NCBI RefSeq assembly: GCF_024220585.1
Contig: NZ_JAMXKF010000004.1
Span: 248,001 to 312,000, forward strand
Direction of reading: 5' to 3'
DNA from: Dyadobacter diqingensis
Lineage (GTDB): Bacteria > Bacteroidota > Bacteroidia > Cytophagales > Spirosomataceae
DNA: 64,000 bases
Below are positions 1 through 9,712 of the stretch, in pieces; the first letter of the stretch is position 1; each line of letters begins with the position of its first letter. Made by a program: the position numbers and the translations under genes. Under the pieces are notes generated by a model. It was given only the letters and a program-made list of their open reading frames with translations. It did no database searches and had not been told where the DNA came from.

Positions 1-2
1 CC

Positions 3-1565
3 AACGCGGCAACGATCGGTATCTGGGCTGCAAAAGCAGGTCCGAGTGGCAAGTTGTTGCTGGATGATTTCTGTCTGACCATCGCAGCACCTCCACTGGC
101 TTCGCAAACGATTTCATTTGATCCTTTGGCTGCAAAAATCGCCGGAGACAGTGACTTTGTTGCCAATGCCGCAGCCACATCCGGTTTACCTGTAAATTAT
201 TCGAGCTCTGATACCGCTGTTGCTACCATTGTAAACGGTAAAGTTCGTCCGATCGCGCCGGGTACAGCGGTGATTACTGCAAGACAAAATGGAAATGAAA
301 GTTTCAGTCCGGCCGAAGCAGTTAGCCAAACGCTTGCCGTTTCTTCTGGCTTGAAAGTACTTTATCAGGATGGCGACAACGGTCAGGTTGACAACAACAA
401 CGTGAAGCCTTATCTGAGTATCGCCAATCAGGGTGCTACGGCCGTGCCTTATAGTGAATTAACTATCCGCTACTGGCTGACGGCAGAGAATTTTGCAGGA
501 ATAAACAAGTGGATTGATTTCGCGCAAATTGGAAATAACAAGGTGACTATGGAGTACGTGCCACTTGAAAAACCGCGTAACGGAGCACTGGGGTATATGC
601 TGTATCGTTTTGACAGCTCTGCGGGAAATCTTTCTGCCGGAGCCGGTTCCGGACCGATTCAGTCGAGATTTGCCAACGCGGACTGGGCCAATCTGTCTGA
701 ACAGGACGACTATTCTTACGCCAATACCGCTGCTTATGCTGAAAACCAGCATATTACTTTGTATCGCAATGGTAAGCTGTGGTATGGTGTTGAGCCTGAC
801 ACCACGGCCAGCGTTCTGGATGTGAAAGTCTACTCGGAAAGCAAAAACACAAGCGCAGCCACCAATTCCATCAGTACCTGGCTTAAAATTGATAACAAAG
901 GCAACCTGCCTGTGGATTATGCGGATTTAAGCGTTCGCTACTGGTTCACCGCAGACGGCACTTCCAGCCTAAACCACTGGGTGGATTTTGCTCAGCTGGG
1001 GGCAGGCAACATTGGAGCGCAGTTTGTTACAGGTCAGCAGTTTGTCAACGCAGATTCGTATTTTGAGTTGAAACCAGCTGCATCACTGGGTAAATTGCAT
1101 CCCTTAAGCAGCACTGGAAATATTCAGTATCGTATAACCAAAGCCGACTGGTCGTCTTTTGATCAGGCTAACGATTATTCTTACAAAACTGCCGCACCTT
1201 TGGCTGAAAATAACCATATCACGCTTTACTACAAAGGTCAGTTGATTTATGGTCAGGAGCCGGCTGCGAGCGGGGCAAGAATAGGTGTTCAGTCAGAGGA
1301 GATCGCTGATAATAAGCTGACCGTGACGGTGCTCGGAAACCCTGTCGTTAAGGAGCATGCTGATCTGATTATCAGAGGTGCATCGGGATATCCGTTAAAA
1401 ATGACGGTGACGGATTTGAGAGGTGTTCAGTTGTTTGAGAAAATAGTAAAAGACCCATCTCATACAGAGCAGCATGTTTTACCTCTTGGAAAAACTGCCG
1501 GTCTTTATCTGATTAACGTCACTTCGCTGAATCAGAATGTTGTGGTAAAATTGATAAAACCATAG
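3..1565 (+). CDS. Secreted protein with tandem CBM3 modules and T9SS sorting domain (5' partial)
   Basis: The frame is open to the window edge, so this is the C-terminal part (about 520 residues) of a larger secreted protein. In order it shows the end of a beta-sandwich domain (motif LLLDDFCLT), an Ig-like Big_2/MBG-type domain (about 33-113 of the visible part), two family 3 carbohydrate-binding modules (about 115-260 and 265-420; each has a W[IV]DFAQ[IL]G motif and a DYSY...HITLY motif), and a C-terminal type A sorting domain of the type IX secretion system ending VVVKLIKP. CBM3 modules usually bind cellulose-like surfaces, so the missing N-terminus may be a glycoside hydrolase; that is inference. 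A strong terminator follows. The domain calls are firm; the catalytic role is unknown. Confidence 0.85.
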   Translation, partial: NAATIGIWAAKAGPSGKLLLDDFCLTIAAPPLASQTISFDPLAAKIAGDSDFVANAAATSGLPVNYSSSDTAVATIVNGKVRPIAPGTAVITARQNGNESFSPAEAVSQTLAVSSGLKVLYQDGDNGQVDNNNVKPYLSIANQGATAVPYSELTIRYWLTAENFAGINKWIDFAQIGNNKVTMEYVPLEKPRNGALGYMLYRFDSSAGNLSAGAGSGPIQSRFANADWANLSEQDDYSYANTAAYAENQHITLYRNGKLWYGVEPDTTASVLDVKVYSESKNTSAATNSISTWLKIDNKGNLPVDYADLSVRYWFTADGTSSLNHWVDFAQLGAGNIGAQFVTGQQFVNADSYFELKPAASLGKLHPLSSTGNIQYRITKADWSSFDQANDYSYKTAAPLAENNHITLYYKGQLIYGQEPAASGARIGVQSEEIADNKLTVTVLGNPVVKEHADLIIRGASGYPLKMTVTDLRGVQLFEKIVKDPSHTEQHVLPLGKTAGLYLINVTSLNQNVVVKLIKP

Positions 1566-1590
1566 GTTCATCCGATCAGTTGAGCTTGAA

Positions 1591-1623
1591 AATATCCCGG
1601 ATGGAAACGTCCGGGATATTTTT
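1591..1623 (+). terminator. Rho-independent terminator after the CBM3 gene
   Basis: An 11-bp perfect stem (1591-1601 with 1610-1620, arm AATATCCCGGA) with an 8-nt loop runs straight into five T. It lies 26 bases after the stop codon and separates the CBM3 gene from the sigma-factor gene. Confidence 0.85.
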
Positions 1624-1790
1624 ATTTGCCTGAATTTCAATTTAAATGTATCCGTCAGAGTATTTATTTGTAGCATATTTGTTTTATTACTATTCTCTGA
1701 AAAAAAAATATTATTTCAGTATGGGGATAAGGCGCTCTGCCTTGTCTGTGTGATTAAATTGTTAATCCGTAGCCAGATCAATTCAATGAT

Positions 1791-2456
1791 ATGACAAATA
1801 TTTCTACCCAAAAACCACCGGAGCAACCTACCGGACCAAAAATAGAAATCGATGACACCGGGCAGCAGGAGCCGGTAATACTTCATGATGAATATTTGAT
1901 CCGGGAAATGTTTGGCCAGAATCCGCAGAAGGGCTGTGAGTTGCTTTTTAAGAGGTATTATGCCAATTTGTGTAACCACGCAATTCGTTTCGTTCACTCC
2001 TCAGAGGTGGCGGAAGATATTGTTTCCGAGGTTTTTGCAGCTTTCTGGCAGAATCGCACGTTTGAACAGATTAATACCTCTTACCGTGCTTATCTTTTCA
2101 AATCGGTCCGTTACCGGGCTTACAATTATCTTAAGTGGGACCTTAACCGGACTTCGCCGCTTGAAGCAGTAAATTTCTCGGTTATTACGCACACGCCCAA
2201 TCCATATGAGGCCTTGCAATACAGTGAGTTGCACCAGCAGGTAGAGCGCATTATCCAGCAGTTGCCGCCGCAATGCCGCAGGGCTTACCTGATGAAACGG
2301 GTGGAAGGTAAAACACTGGAAGAAATTGCGCGGGAACTTCAAATTACGCCAAAATCTGTGGAGGCGCTCATTACACGTGCCATCGCGAGGCTACGTAATA
2401 ACCTGAAAGATAGCTGGTTTTTGTGTCTGGCGATTTTGTTTTCTGCAAAATTATAA
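1791..2456 (+). CDS. ECF RNA polymerase sigma factor, FecI-like
   Basis: A 221-residue sigma-70 family extracytoplasmic-function factor. Region 2 is seen around residues 45-115 (ELLFKRYYANLCNHAIRFV, then AEDIVSEVFAAFW) and region 4 around 150-205 (LPPQCRRAYLMKRVEGKTLEEIARELQ, a helix-turn-helix). It has an unusual 40-residue N-terminal extension rich in Pro, Gln and acidic residues, and a hydrophobic C-terminal tail. The FecR-type anti-sigma gene and an STN-containing SusC follow, the classical arrangement in which a loaded outer-membrane receptor signals through FecR to release the sigma factor. It probably controls the downstream receptor genes. Function is clear; the inducing glycan is unknown. 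Confidence 0.93.
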   Translation: MTNISTQKPPEQPTGPKIEIDDTGQQEPVILHDEYLIREMFGQNPQKGCELLFKRYYANLCNHAIRFVHSSEVAEDIVSEVFAAFWQNRTFEQINTSYRAYLFKSVRYRAYNYLKWDLNRTSPLEAVNFSVITHTPNPYEALQYSELHQQVERIIQQLPPQCRRAYLMKRVEGKTLEEIARELQITPKSVEALITRAIARLRNNLKDSWFLCLAILFSAKL

Positions 2457-2582
2457 ACAGGATATGGGGATAGCTGTCGGGTACTTGTCTGAATGGCAAA
2501 TCAGCACAAAATGACCGGAGCGAACACATTTAAATCCGTTTGAAACTGCGACCAGACTTATAAATTATTAAAAAATATACAG

Positions 2583-3587
2583 ATGAAAGAACCGCTATCA
2601 AAAGACCTTCTGTTTGATTTTTTTGACGGAAGGACAACATCCATGCAGCGAAAGCTTGTCGAAGACTGGCTGGCTGAACCTGAAAACGAGGAGTTTTATT
2701 ATCATTGCCTGAACGAATGGGAGAGTCATCATCCACAATTTACACCGGCTGTTGACAACGCTTTTGCACGGTATCAGGCTTTAATGAATAGTGAAGAAAC
2801 GATCTCCCAATCGCCGGTTAATACAGAGATAAGGACTCGACCGTTGTATCTCAGAGCATCGTTATGGGGCGCTGTTGCAGCCTGCCTTGTACTTGCCTGC
2901 GGGTTTGTTTTTCAAAAGCAGCTGCTTTATCAATCGCTTTCTTCGGCTAACGGACAAATCGCTTCCTATCAGCTTTCGGACGGAACGCAGGTGGTGCTGA
3001 ATGCCAATTCTGTGTTAAGGATTCCAAGATTTGGTTTCGGTGATGGAACCCGCAAAGTGATACTTGAAGGTGAGGCCGAATTTAAAGTAATCCACACAGA
3101 AGAAAACAGCCGTTTTGTGGTAGCCATGGACAATGATTATTCCATTGAAGTGCTTGGTACCGAGTTTGTTGCTTTTTCCCGTGAGCGCGGCACGAAAGTG
3201 TTTTTGACAAAAGGGAAGGTAAAATTAAGTTTGCCGCGTGGAAAACAGCTTTATATGAAACCCGGAAATCTATTCGTAGCCGGACGTAATGGCCAGTTTT
3301 CGGTAACACCGTCTGTGGCAGCTGAGCAGTTTACCGCCTTCAAAAGAGAGATGTTTTATTTTGATAATACGCTGCTCTCTGAGGTTGTCCAGCAAATGAA
3401 TGACCGTTTTAAAGTGAATGTACGTATATCCGATCCCGTTTTGGCGCGTCATCGCATCGGTGGTGTCTACAAGGCCCGGCAAGCGGATGATCTTTTGGAA
3501 ATACTATCCGAGCTGCTTCATCTGGAAGTGGTAAAACATGAAGAATATATCGAATTAAGAAAATCAGATAACCATCTTAATCCATGA
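2583..3587 (+). CDS. FecR-family anti-sigma factor
   Basis: A 334-residue inner-membrane regulator. A cytoplasmic N-terminal anti-sigma segment (about 1-85) is followed by one membrane helix (about 91-110, GAVAACLVLACGFVF), a periplasmic FecR domain (about 125-225, including LSDGTQVVLNANS and GEAEFKV) and a C-terminal DUF4974 domain (about 260-325, FDNTLLSEVVQQMNDRFKV) that contacts the receptor's STN domain in related systems. It lies between the sigma gene and the STN-SusC gene, and its stop overlaps the next start in an ATGA, which indicates translational coupling. The receptor's ligand-bound state would pass through this protein to the sigma factor. Confidence 0.94.
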   Translation: MKEPLSKDLLFDFFDGRTTSMQRKLVEDWLAEPENEEFYYHCLNEWESHHPQFTPAVDNAFARYQALMNSEETISQSPVNTEIRTRPLYLRASLWGAVAACLVLACGFVFQKQLLYQSLSSANGQIASYQLSDGTQVVLNANSVLRIPRFGFGDGTRKVILEGEAEFKVIHTEENSRFVVAMDNDYSIEVLGTEFVAFSRERGTKVFLTKGKVKLSLPRGKQLYMKPGNLFVAGRNGQFSVTPSVAAEQFTAFKREMFYFDNTLLSEVVQQMNDRFKVNVRISDPVLARHRIGGVYKARQADDLLEILSELLHLEVVKHEEYIELRKSDNHLNP

Positions 3588-6500
3588 CGAAAAGATTTTT
3601 ACAAAAAACCGGCATTGTGCTAAGCATGTTATCGGTTCAGCAGCTTAGTATGGCCCAGCTTGTTTCCTTTGCAAGGCCGGTTGAGGTTTCTCAGTCTAAG
3701 CAACTCGGGACACGAATCAATGCAAAAAGTTTAAAGGATTTTCTGGCCGATTTGGGCAAGCAGTATCAGGTAAGTATTTTGTATGAGGAAAAAAATATCA
3801 TCAATATCATGGTGCGGGATCAGGAACTTCCGGCCAACGCCAACCTGGAAAAAAAGCTTGCCGATATTTTAAAACCTTATAACCTGCGGTTTAAAAAGGC
3901 AGGAAAAGAAGCTTACGTAATTATCCCAAGAAACGAAAAAAGAGCGGTTGAGGCTGCCATGGCAATGCTGGAAAAGGAAACCGCGATGACGACCTCCTCT
4001 TTTGAATCCATTAAAGAAACGGCAACAACGATAAACCGTATCGTGCGGCCGGACGAGACCATTATCCGTGGAAAAGTTACCGATGAAAAAGGGGAGTCTT
4101 TGCCGGGTGTGAGTGTGGTGTTAAAGGGTTCGCAGCGTGGTGTTATTACGGATGCTGCCGGCAAGTTCGAGATTTTGACAGGTACACCGGATGCCGTTCT
4201 TATTTTTTCATTTGTAGGATATCTTCCCAAGGAAGAAATTGTTGCTAACCGATCGGTGGTGGATATTACGCTTTTGATTGATGATAAGACGCTGGAAGAG
4301 GTGGTGGTGATTGGTTATGGAACAGCTAAGAAAAAGGATCTGACAGGAGCAGTATCGGTAGTCGGTCGGAAGGAATTCGGTGACGTGGCGGCAACTTCTG
4401 CGCAGCAGCTTTTACAGGGTAAAATTGCAGGCGTGCAGGTTATTAATTCCAGTGGATTGCCCGGTGCTAATGCCAAAATTGTTATCCGGGGCATAGGTTC
4501 CCTGACCAATTCTGACCCTCTTTATGTCATTGACGGGATTCAGGGTGGTGATATCAATTCAGTGAGTCCCTATGATATTCAGGATATTACGGTATTAAAG
4601 GATGCAGCATCGGTCGCTATTTATGGGTCGTCAGCGGCGAATGGAGTTGTTTTGATTACCACCAAAAAAGGCAAAGCAGGTACGCCGAAAGTCACCTACA
4701 ATGGCTACGTCGGGCTGGCCCGGCCGTGGAAAAAACTGGATATGCTTAACGCCAGTCAATATGTGCAGTTGGTGAAGGATATTGACAATGCGCAGGGAAA
4801 CAAGGTGCCCGAGAAGCTGAATACGCCTTACGTGCAGGAAACGCGCACAGATTGGCAAAATGAGATTTTCAGAACGGCCAAAATAACGGAACACCATGTG
4901 AACGTGACCGGCGGGAGCGAGAAAGCGACGTATAACTTTTCAGCAGGTTATGCCAATCAGGAAGGTATCATGAGAAATTATGGCTATCAGCGGATCAACC
5001 TGCGCACCCAGCTGGAAGAGCAAATCGGGAAGCGTATCCGTTTGGGGCAAACCATCAATTTTAAATATAACCGGACGACGGGTAATGCGCCAAGTTTTGT
5101 GGAGGCGCTGCGCATGCCACCTTATGCGCCGACAATGGATCCGACCAACCTGGGTGGATACAGCAAAGTGACCACGATTATTGATCAAAACGATGCGTTG
5201 AATCCGCTTCCGGGTATTTACCTGACAGAAAGGTTGTCGAGAGGGATCTCTAATCTGTTTCAGCTTTGGGGTGAGCTGGAAATTATCAATGGGTTGAAAT
5301 TCCGGACGCAGGCTAACATCGGTCTTTCGAGCAGTAACAGCTATAATTACACAGGTGAGTATCTGAATGGCAACACGAAAGTTGATAGAAAAATTGACGA
5401 AAGTTACGGTTTCTCAGTTTCGCCGATCGTTGAGAATATCCTGTCATACAATAAAACGCTGGGTCGTCATGATTTTAGTCTGATGGTGGGAAACACCTTC
5501 AATGAGGGCAACAGAAGCCGCGGTGTCAATTTAACAGGAGCTGGTTTTACAAATGATCTTATCAAACAGATCGGTGTATCCAAAAGTAACAGCATCACGG
5601 GTGCCAGCTCCGGAATTTATGCTTCACGTTCTTATTTTGGCAGAGTTACCTATGCTTTTCAGGACAAGTATCTGGTGAATGCATCGCTGCGTCAGGATAT
5701 TAATCCGGCCTTTGGGAAGGCTTACCGCAAAGGAAATTTCCCTTCGGTTGGGGTAGCATGGAAAGTAGCTAACGAGCCTTTTATGAAAAATGTATCATTT
5801 ATTTCGGATCTGAAAATCCGAGGAAGCTGGGGGGTAACGGGCAATGCAAGCATCGGACTTTTCCTTACCGATCCGACTGTTTATCGGGGATATGGCAATA
5901 ACAACATTGTTTATTCTTTTGGAGACAACAAAGCCTTTTCGCAGGGCGCTACGATTACCCGGGTTCCTAATCCGTTCCTGAAATGGGAGGAAACAACACA
6001 AACCGACTTTGGGCTTGATTTCGGATTGTTGAGAAACAGAATCCAGATCAGTTTTGATTATTATAAACGCAATAGTAAGGACCTTTTGCTTGATGTAAAA
6101 CTTCCGGTTTCGACGGGGCTCGGTGATATTTATTCCGATGCAAGTATGGTGCAAAATGCGGCCAATGCAGTTAATAAGGGCTTTGAATCCGCGATTTCTT
6201 TTAACGGGCAGGCAGGCGATTTCAATTACAGCATTTCGGCCAATGCAGGTTTTAATAAAAATAATGTGGTATCCCTTGGCAATGGCGGTCCGATTGTAAG
6301 CGGTACTACCAACGGAGGAATCAATATTACCAAAACTGATGTCGGCGCTGCCATTGGTTCATTCTACGGCTTTGAAGTGGATCATGTGGTTTCCAGTGCC
6401 GCGGAGGTAGCAACCTACAACGAACTTGCAGTGGGCAAAGGATTCAAGAGTTATCAGGAAGGGTTAAAAGCTGGCGATATCGTGTATAAAGACAATAACG

Positions 6501-7069
6501 GAGACGGCCAGATCACGGACGCGGACCAGAAGTTTCTGGGTTCAGCTATTCCGAAATGGACTTATGGCGGTTCTCTTAATATTTCCTACAAAGCATTTGA
6601 CCTTTCTATGGGATTGGCCGGTATCGGGAATGTTAAAGTTTATAATGCGATGCGTTACTGGACAGAGGGCACGACCCGTCCGTTTAACTCCTCCACAGCG
6701 GTGTTGTCTGCCTGGAAAAATGAGGGTGATGTTACAGATATGCCACGATCAGGCCAGAACACACCATCAAACCTGCGGGCTTCCGACCGGTTTCTGGAAA
6801 ATGGATCTTTTATGCGCCTGAGAAATCTGACAGTTGGTTATTCCATTCCGAAAGCGGCATTGAACAGCGTGGCAGGAAAGACATTTTCAAGCTTCCGCCT
6901 TTACGTGACGGCCATGAATTTACTTACTGTGACCAACTACAAAGGATATGATCCGGAGGTAAGTGCCGTCAGCAGCGATGCTAAGTCGTTTATTTTTACA
7001 AGAGGGGTTGATATGGGGCAGTATCCTCAGCCGCGTACTTTCATGGTAGGGCTTCAGGTTGGTTTTTAA
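3584..7069 (+). CDS. SusC-type TonB-dependent receptor with N-terminal STN signalling domain
   Basis: A 1161-residue outer-membrane transporter. A signal peptide (about 1-24, ending SMA) is followed by an STN domain (about 45-115, LKDFLADLGKQYQVSILYEE), a long linker, a carboxypeptidase-regulatory-like domain (about 160-235, GKVTDEKGESLPGVSVVLKG), the SusC plug (VVVIGYGTAKKKDLTGAVS; DPLYVIDGI; ASVAIYGSSAANGVVLITTKKG) and a long beta-barrel ending in an aromatic residue. The STN domain distinguishes it from the other two SusC proteins here and fits the FecI/FecR genes just upstream. With the next gene it should form a glycan-binding and import complex. The substrate cannot be read from sequence; the nearby fucose genes make a fucose-containing glycan possible. 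Confidence 0.95.
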   Translation: MTKRFLQKTGIVLSMLSVQQLSMAQLVSFARPVEVSQSKQLGTRINAKSLKDFLADLGKQYQVSILYEEKNIINIMVRDQELPANANLEKKLADILKPYNLRFKKAGKEAYVIIPRNEKRAVEAAMAMLEKETAMTTSSFESIKETATTINRIVRPDETIIRGKVTDEKGESLPGVSVVLKGSQRGVITDAAGKFEILTGTPDAVLIFSFVGYLPKEEIVANRSVVDITLLIDDKTLEEVVVIGYGTAKKKDLTGAVSVVGRKEFGDVAATSAQQLLQGKIAGVQVINSSGLPGANAKIVIRGIGSLTNSDPLYVIDGIQGGDINSVSPYDIQDITVLKDAASVAIYGSSAANGVVLITTKKGKAGTPKVTYNGYVGLARPWKKLDMLNASQYVQLVKDIDNAQGNKVPEKLNTPYVQETRTDWQNEIFRTAKITEHHVNVTGGSEKATYNFSAGYANQEGIMRNYGYQRINLRTQLEEQIGKRIRLGQTINFKYNRTTGNAPSFVEALRMPPYAPTMDPTNLGGYSKVTTIIDQNDALNPLPGIYLTERLSRGISNLFQLWGELEIINGLKFRTQANIGLSSSNSYNYTGEYLNGNTKVDRKIDESYGFSVSPIVENILSYNKTLGRHDFSLMVGNTFNEGNRSRGVNLTGAGFTNDLIKQIGVSKSNSITGASSGIYASRSYFGRVTYAFQDKYLVNASLRQDINPAFGKAYRKGNFPSVGVAWKVANEPFMKNVSFISDLKIRGSWGVTGNASIGLFLTDPTVYRGYGNNNIVYSFGDNKAFSQGATITRVPNPFLKWEETTQTDFGLDFGLLRNRIQISFDYYKRNSKDLLLDVKLPVSTGLGDIYSDASMVQNAANAVNKGFESAISFNGQAGDFNYSISANAGFNKNNVVSLGNGGPIVSGTTNGGINITKTDVGAAIGSFYGFEVDHVVSSAAEVATYNELAVGKGFKSYQEGLKAGDIVYKDNNGDGQITDADQKFLGSAIPKWTYGGSLNISYKAFDLSMGLAGIGNVKVYNAMRYWTEGTTRPFNSSTAVLSAWKNEGDVTDMPRSGQNTPSNLRASDRFLENGSFMRLRNLTVGYSIPKAALNSVAGKTFSSFRLYVTAMNLLTVTNYKGYDPEVSAVSSDAKSFIFTRGVDMGQYPQPRTFMVGLQVGF

Positions 7070-7094
7070 ATCTTACAATTAATTCTTTGTCATC

Positions 7095-8678
7095 ATGAAA
7101 AAGCATATACTCTTTCTGGCAACGCTGGGTTTTCTGGCAACCGGCTGTGATAATTCTCTGGACAATGTTCAAAATCAGACCAACTATAACGATGATACCT
7201 ATTTTACAACGGTACCGACGATCGGTGAAGCGGTCACGGCGACTTATGGCCTGTTGCTTTACAAGGGACTTTATTCGCGGGATTTTTATTACCTGATGGA
7301 CCTGACCGGCAATGAAGCGGAAGCAGATGCACCGTTGCTGGGCGATGTGTTGCAGCTCCACGATTATAGTTACGCGTCCAATCACGCACAGATTAACGAT
7401 CTTTGGTCGACAACCTATAAAATGACTTTGCGGGCTAATCTGGTCATTTCCAAAGCCGCGAAAGTGGTACCGGTTTCCGATGCTGAGAAGACAAAGCTTC
7501 AACAATATGTCTCCGAAGCTTATTTTTTGAAGGCATATGCCGAGTTTTTATTGGTGACGCTCTGGGGAAGAGTCCCGATCCGTAAAGATTATGAAGGGAC
7601 AAGTGAGTTTTACCTGAGCAGATCTTCCGTGGAGGAGGTTTGGAAACAGATCGAATCGGATTTGAAAAACGCAGCGGATGGCCTGCCGGTTATTTACGCC
7701 AACAGCGCGACGGATCTTGGACGTGCCACCAAAGGCGCAGCGATTGCATTACTTGGTAAATCTTATTTGTATCAAAAGAAATACGCAGAAGCCGCGGCTC
7801 AGTTTGAACTGTTGACCAAGACGCCGTTTACATATGATCTTGTTAAAAACCTGGATGAGCTTTTTACCAAATCGCCGGTGAAAAATGCCGAGACTGTCTT
7901 TGATGTTCCGCATAAAGCCTGGGGAGGTTGGGGAGAAGGGAGCCCTTATTACATGTTTGGTTCGCAGGAAGGATCGACAAGCGGTAAAAACACGCTAACC
8001 GGCCGTGCGATGGAGTATGGCTGGAACGACTGGCGAAATGTTTTCATATCAGACGCGTCTGTGAAAGCTTTTACCTACACCGATGAAGCGGGTGCCACTT
8101 TTGTAGACCCGCGTGCTAAAAATACGTTTTATGGCGACGCTGCCAGTGGAGGAGATGTTACCTTTTGCGATAACTGCACGGGAGGCGTTAAAACTTATCC
8201 GTTTGCAGAAAACGGAAACGGTTACCGTTGGAGAAAGTATCAGCCTTATGAATACAAGGAAAAAGCGGAGCTGCCACAGTCCGATATCAACTCGCAGATT
8301 ATCCGTTACGCAGACGTACTTTTGATGCTGGCAGAATCCTATATCAATCTTGGGAAAACAGGTGACGCACTGCCACTGATCAACAAAGTAAGAACCCGGT
8401 CTGGTGCTTTTGCTTATACGGCGCTGGGCAGTAAAGAGGAGGCATTCAAAAAACTGATGCTTGAAAGACAACTGGAATTGGTAGGCGAGCAGGTTCGCTT
8501 TTTTGACCTCGTGCGATGGGGTATTGCAAAAAATACGCTCAATGCGGAGAAAAAGGTTAAGTATCCAACAGGAACTCAGCTATTTTTTCAGGACAAACAC
8601 GTGCTTTTTCCTATTCCGTTAACAGAGAAAAATACAAACCCGGCCGTAGCTAAGGACATTGTAAACGACTGGAATTAA
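7095..8678 (+). CDS. SusD/RagB-family glycan-binding lipoprotein
   Basis: A 527-residue surface lipoprotein. The N-terminus has a signal with lipobox LATGC and an acceptor Cys near residue 18. A TPR-rich SusD fold follows, including YFLKAYAEFLLVTLWGRVP, GAAIALLGKSYLYQKKYAEAA and the typical C-terminal block SQIIRYADVLLMLAESY then MLERQLELVGEQVRFFDLVRWG. It starts 25 bases after the SusC gene and ends 17 bases before a strong terminator, so it is the last gene of the sigma/FecR/SusC/SusD unit. It would cap the SusC barrel and bind the oligosaccharide. Family assignment is firm; ligand unknown. Confidence 0.95.
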   Translation: MKKHILFLATLGFLATGCDNSLDNVQNQTNYNDDTYFTTVPTIGEAVTATYGLLLYKGLYSRDFYYLMDLTGNEAEADAPLLGDVLQLHDYSYASNHAQINDLWSTTYKMTLRANLVISKAAKVVPVSDAEKTKLQQYVSEAYFLKAYAEFLLVTLWGRVPIRKDYEGTSEFYLSRSSVEEVWKQIESDLKNAADGLPVIYANSATDLGRATKGAAIALLGKSYLYQKKYAEAAAQFELLTKTPFTYDLVKNLDELFTKSPVKNAETVFDVPHKAWGGWGEGSPYYMFGSQEGSTSGKNTLTGRAMEYGWNDWRNVFISDASVKAFTYTDEAGATFVDPRAKNTFYGDAASGGDVTFCDNCTGGVKTYPFAENGNGYRWRKYQPYEYKEKAELPQSDINSQIIRYADVLLMLAESYINLGKTGDALPLINKVRTRSGAFAYTALGSKEEAFKKLMLERQLELVGEQVRFFDLVRWGIAKNTLNAEKKVKYPTGTQLFFQDKHVLFPIPLTEKNTNPAVAKDIVNDWN

Positions 8679-8695
8679 TAGTATAAGTCAATCAT

Positions 8696-8752
8696 CAGAG
8701 GCGTTAAGATCTTGTTCACTTGTGAGCTCGATTTTAGCGCCTCTGTTTTTTT
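8696..8752 (+). terminator. Rho-independent terminator after SusD
   Basis: A 12-bp stem (8696-8707 with 8734-8745, arm CAGAGGCGTTAA, one G-U pair) is followed by seven T. It closes the first SusC/SusD unit and sits between it and the convergent araC-type gene. Confidence 0.85.
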
Positions 8753-8792
8753 GTTACATGATGATTTCTTTTTTTGGAGATTCTTTACCAAC

Positions 8793-9665
8793 CTAATTTT
8801 TTATCAAACACAAGCTTCTATACTCTTTGGGTGCCACTTTATTAATTTTCTTAAAACAGCGGTTGAAATAGGATATGTTCGTGTAACCACATTCAAGGGC
8901 GATTTGAGTCACGGGCAGATCAGATTGTTGTAAAAGTTTGCAGGCAAAACTGATGCGCACTTCGTTCAGGAAATCTGAGAAAGTCCTGTTGGTAAGTGTT
9001 TTGAAAAAACGGCAGAAGGAGTGGATTTGTAATCCGGATACCGAAGCCGCCTGTTGTAGTGTGATTTCATCCTTGAAGTTTTGTTGAATGTAATGCATAA
9101 GTTTATGTACGCGGCCCGGAGCCTGACCTGAATAGGCAGAAAGCAGGCTGGGAACATTCAGCCAAATGAGTTCTTCCGGGTCCAGCAGGTGATTTAATAT
9201 CTGTGTGAATGAAGCCAGTAAAGTAATGTTTTTCTGCTCAGGCATCTTTTTCAGAATGTCCGTTATCAGGATTTTCTTGGCGCCGCATATACTGATGCCC
9301 CTTGCAGACTCAGTAAAAAATTGCCGTAACTCCTTCGTGTCTATGAGTCCTTCCAATTTTTCGCTCAATACATCGGGATTGATATAAAGTGCTATCGATA
9401 TTGCGTCATTCCCACCGGAACCAGGCTCGGGTTTGCTATACCAAACATGAGGAACGTTTGGTCCCACGAATGTCAGATCGCCTTCTTCAAAATGCTCGAT
9501 CGAGTCGCCAATAATGCGCGTGCCAGACCCCGACAAAACATAAACCAGTTGACATTCGGTGTGAAAGTGAAAGTCAGTTGAAAAATATGGCCTGACAATT
9601 TTCTTTACGACAAATGGTCTTCTTGACTGTGCAAAATCGGGGAGAAGCGTGTAAGTGGCTTTCAT
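8793..9665 (-). CDS. AraC-family regulator, probable controller of the fucose operon
   Basis: A 290-residue regulator. The N-terminal cupin sensor domain (about 20-110) carries HFHTECQLVYVLSGSG and GDLTFVGPNVPHVW, typical of AraC proteins that bind a sugar. The C-terminal double helix-turn-helix (about 190-287) shows ITLQQAASVSGLQIHSFCRFFK and QIALECGYTNISYFNRCFKK. It is transcribed away from the fuconate dehydratase operon across a 264-base region that has an exact TAnnTTTG box on each strand and a 10-base direct repeat. That geometry suggests it controls both itself and the operon in response to L-fucose or a breakdown product. Family certain; role inferred from position. Confidence 0.9.
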   Translation of the reverse strand: MKATYTLLPDFAQSRRPFVVKKIVRPYFSTDFHFHTECQLVYVLSGSGTRIIGDSIEHFEEGDLTFVGPNVPHVWYSKPEPGSGGNDAISIALYINPDVLSEKLEGLIDTKELRQFFTESARGISICGAKKILITDILKKMPEQKNITLLASFTQILNHLLDPEELIWLNVPSLLSAYSGQAPGRVHKLMHYIQQNFKDEITLQQAASVSGLQIHSFCRFFKTLTNRTFSDFLNEVRISFACKLLQQSDLPVTQIALECGYTNISYFNRCFKKINKVAPKEYRSLCLIKN

Positions 9666-9689
9666 ATTTCAAAAAATTCAAAGATCATG

Positions 9690-9697
9690 CAAACATA
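9690..9697 (-). promoter_or_regulatory. Candidate -7 box of the araC-type gene
   Basis: Read on the minus strand this is TATGTTTG, an exact match to the Bacteroidota TAnnTTTG box, 25 bases upstream of the araC-type start codon. No clear TTTG -33 element sits at the usual distance; a GTTG lies 25 bases upstream. Confidence 0.5.
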
Positions 9698-9712
9698 GTA
9701 TTATAAAAAATC

